From Candidatus Doudnabacteria bacterium (lineage in GTDB: Bacteria; Patescibacteriota; Doudnabacteria; UBA920; 2-01-FULL-50-11), in NCBI GenBank assembly GCA_016205055.1, contig JACQJK010000093.1, positions 1 through 5,840 of the forward strand: a stretch of 5,840 nt of DNA, read 5' to 3'. Position numbers and translations under genes: made by a program. Below, in pieces: positions 5,542 through 5,840 of the stretch. Position 1 is the first letter of the stretch, and every line of letters begins with the position of its first letter. The notes under the pieces were generated by a model, which did no database searches, was not told where the DNA came from, and saw only the letters and a program-made list of their open reading frames with translations.

Positions 5542-5547
5542 ATAATA
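5542..5547 (-). promoter_or_regulatory. Candidate -10 box upstream of ruvA
   Basis: On the minus strand TATTAT (5547-5542) lies in an AT-rich stretch directly before ruvA, followed 14 bases later by the ATG. Transcription from it would start near 5535 and leave a leader of only about 8 nt, matching the absence of a ribosome binding site. The hexamer 17 bp upstream is T-rich and a poor -35 match. It could drive ruvA, fem and possibly the Mur ligase gene. Confidence 0.35.
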
Positions 5548-5606
5548 AAAAAACGTTCGCCTAAAAAAATCTAATCAACGACTTCCGACCAATCTTAACA
5601 ACAAAC

Positions 5607-5840
5607 TTAATCAGGTAACAACTGCCAAAGCATTTCAAACATTTGCCGGTGCAGCGCTATGGCGCTTTTATTTTTGATAACCATGGCGGAAACCGGCGGA
5701 ACAATTTGATGGATAACCAGCATTTCGGGAATGACAACCAAATTCGTAATCATTTCTGATATTTGCTTTGGCAAAAATTTTATCGCGAGGTTAAAGTTTT
5801 TTTCGTGTTTTTTAAACCAAGAGGCCTCGTCGCTTTGAAC
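5607..5840 (-). CDS. C-terminal 77 residues of a probable TrmB-family transcriptional regulator (starts beyond the right edge)
   Basis: The frame is open from the right edge to a TAA at 5607-5609, so only the C-terminus is seen. The visible part has a lysine-rich start, IKFLPKQ (20-26), a short beta-rich stretch (LVVIPEMLVIHQIV, 34-47) and the ending VIKNKSAIALHRQMFEMLWQ (54-73). This resembles the C-terminal sensor region of TrmB-like proteins of Patescibacteria and archaea, which carry a winged helix at the N-terminus and often end in an I-x-N/S-x-x-IA...FxxxW pattern. The DNA-binding domain cannot be seen, so the assignment rests on pattern memory. The stop is 79 bp before the ruvA ATG with no obvious intrinsic terminator between, so readthrough into ruvA is possible. 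Confidence 0.5.
   Translation of the reverse strand, partial: VQSDEASWFKKHEKNFNLAIKFLPKQISEMITNLVVIPEMLVIHQIVPPVSAMVIKNKSAIALHRQMFEMLWQLLPD

Noticed and set aside
5528..5606. Poly-T tracts between the TrmB-like gene and ruvA, as an intrinsic terminator.
   Set aside because: No stable GC-rich stem precedes either T-run; the best pairing is CGTT/AACG with a 19-base loop.
1..5840. tRNA or rRNA genes, CRISPR arrays, autonomous insertion sequences, toxin-antitoxin or defence genes.
   Set aside because: None seen on either strand. The only mobile-type signals are the 204-bp element and the short palindrome near tsaB.

Overview
The window carries seven protein genes packed at high density, six of them on the minus strand. 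The organism looks like a member of the Candidate Phyla Radiation (Patescibacteria, Parcubacteria-like). This is inferred from gene character, not from any search: a Mur ligase that lacks the usual N-terminal UDP-binding domain and instead has a short hydrophobic leader, a TsaB reduced to its first domain, a compact RpoB without the large enterobacterial insertion, a TrmB-like C-terminus next to ruvA, and mostly Shine-Dalgarno-free starts. TGA serves as a normal stop (Mur ligase gene), which argues against the TGA=Gly code of Gracilibacteria and SR1.

Layout from low to high coordinates. Positions 1-1341 (minus) hold the first 447 codons of rpoB, running off the left edge just after the rifampicin-pocket region. 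A 209-bp gap upstream of it contains a consensus sigma-70-type promoter, a roughly 70-nt leader with a hairpin that covers the rpoB ribosome binding site, and a REP-like palindrome touching the end of tsaB. tsaB (minus) and a YuiD/DUF212-type membrane protein gene (plus) diverge from a 35-bp spacer whose TATAATA box reads as a -10 element on both strands. The YuiD-like gene converges with, and overlaps by 17 bp, a murE-like ligase gene. Upstream of that ligase lies a 204-bp element with terminal inverted repeats that looks like a MITE. It fits between the ligase and a FemAB-family peptidyltransferase gene with only 3-4 bp to spare on each side. ruvA follows 8 bp upstream of the fem gene, and the C-terminal 77 codons of a probable TrmB-family regulator reach the right edge.

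How the genes may work together: ruvA, the fem gene and the mur gene look like one minus-strand transcription unit, now interrupted by the element. The Mur ligase should add the third residue of the peptidoglycan stem peptide, and the FemAB protein typically adds a branch residue to that position. The Mur ligase lacks the DNPR motif of meso-diaminopimelate enzymes, so the pair hints at a branched, non-DAP (perhaps Lys-type) wall. RpoB, TsaB and RuvA are housekeeping functions (transcription, tRNA t6A modification, Holliday junction processing). No tRNA, rRNA, CRISPR array or autonomous transposase gene was seen. No gene-free stretch exceeds about 210 bp.
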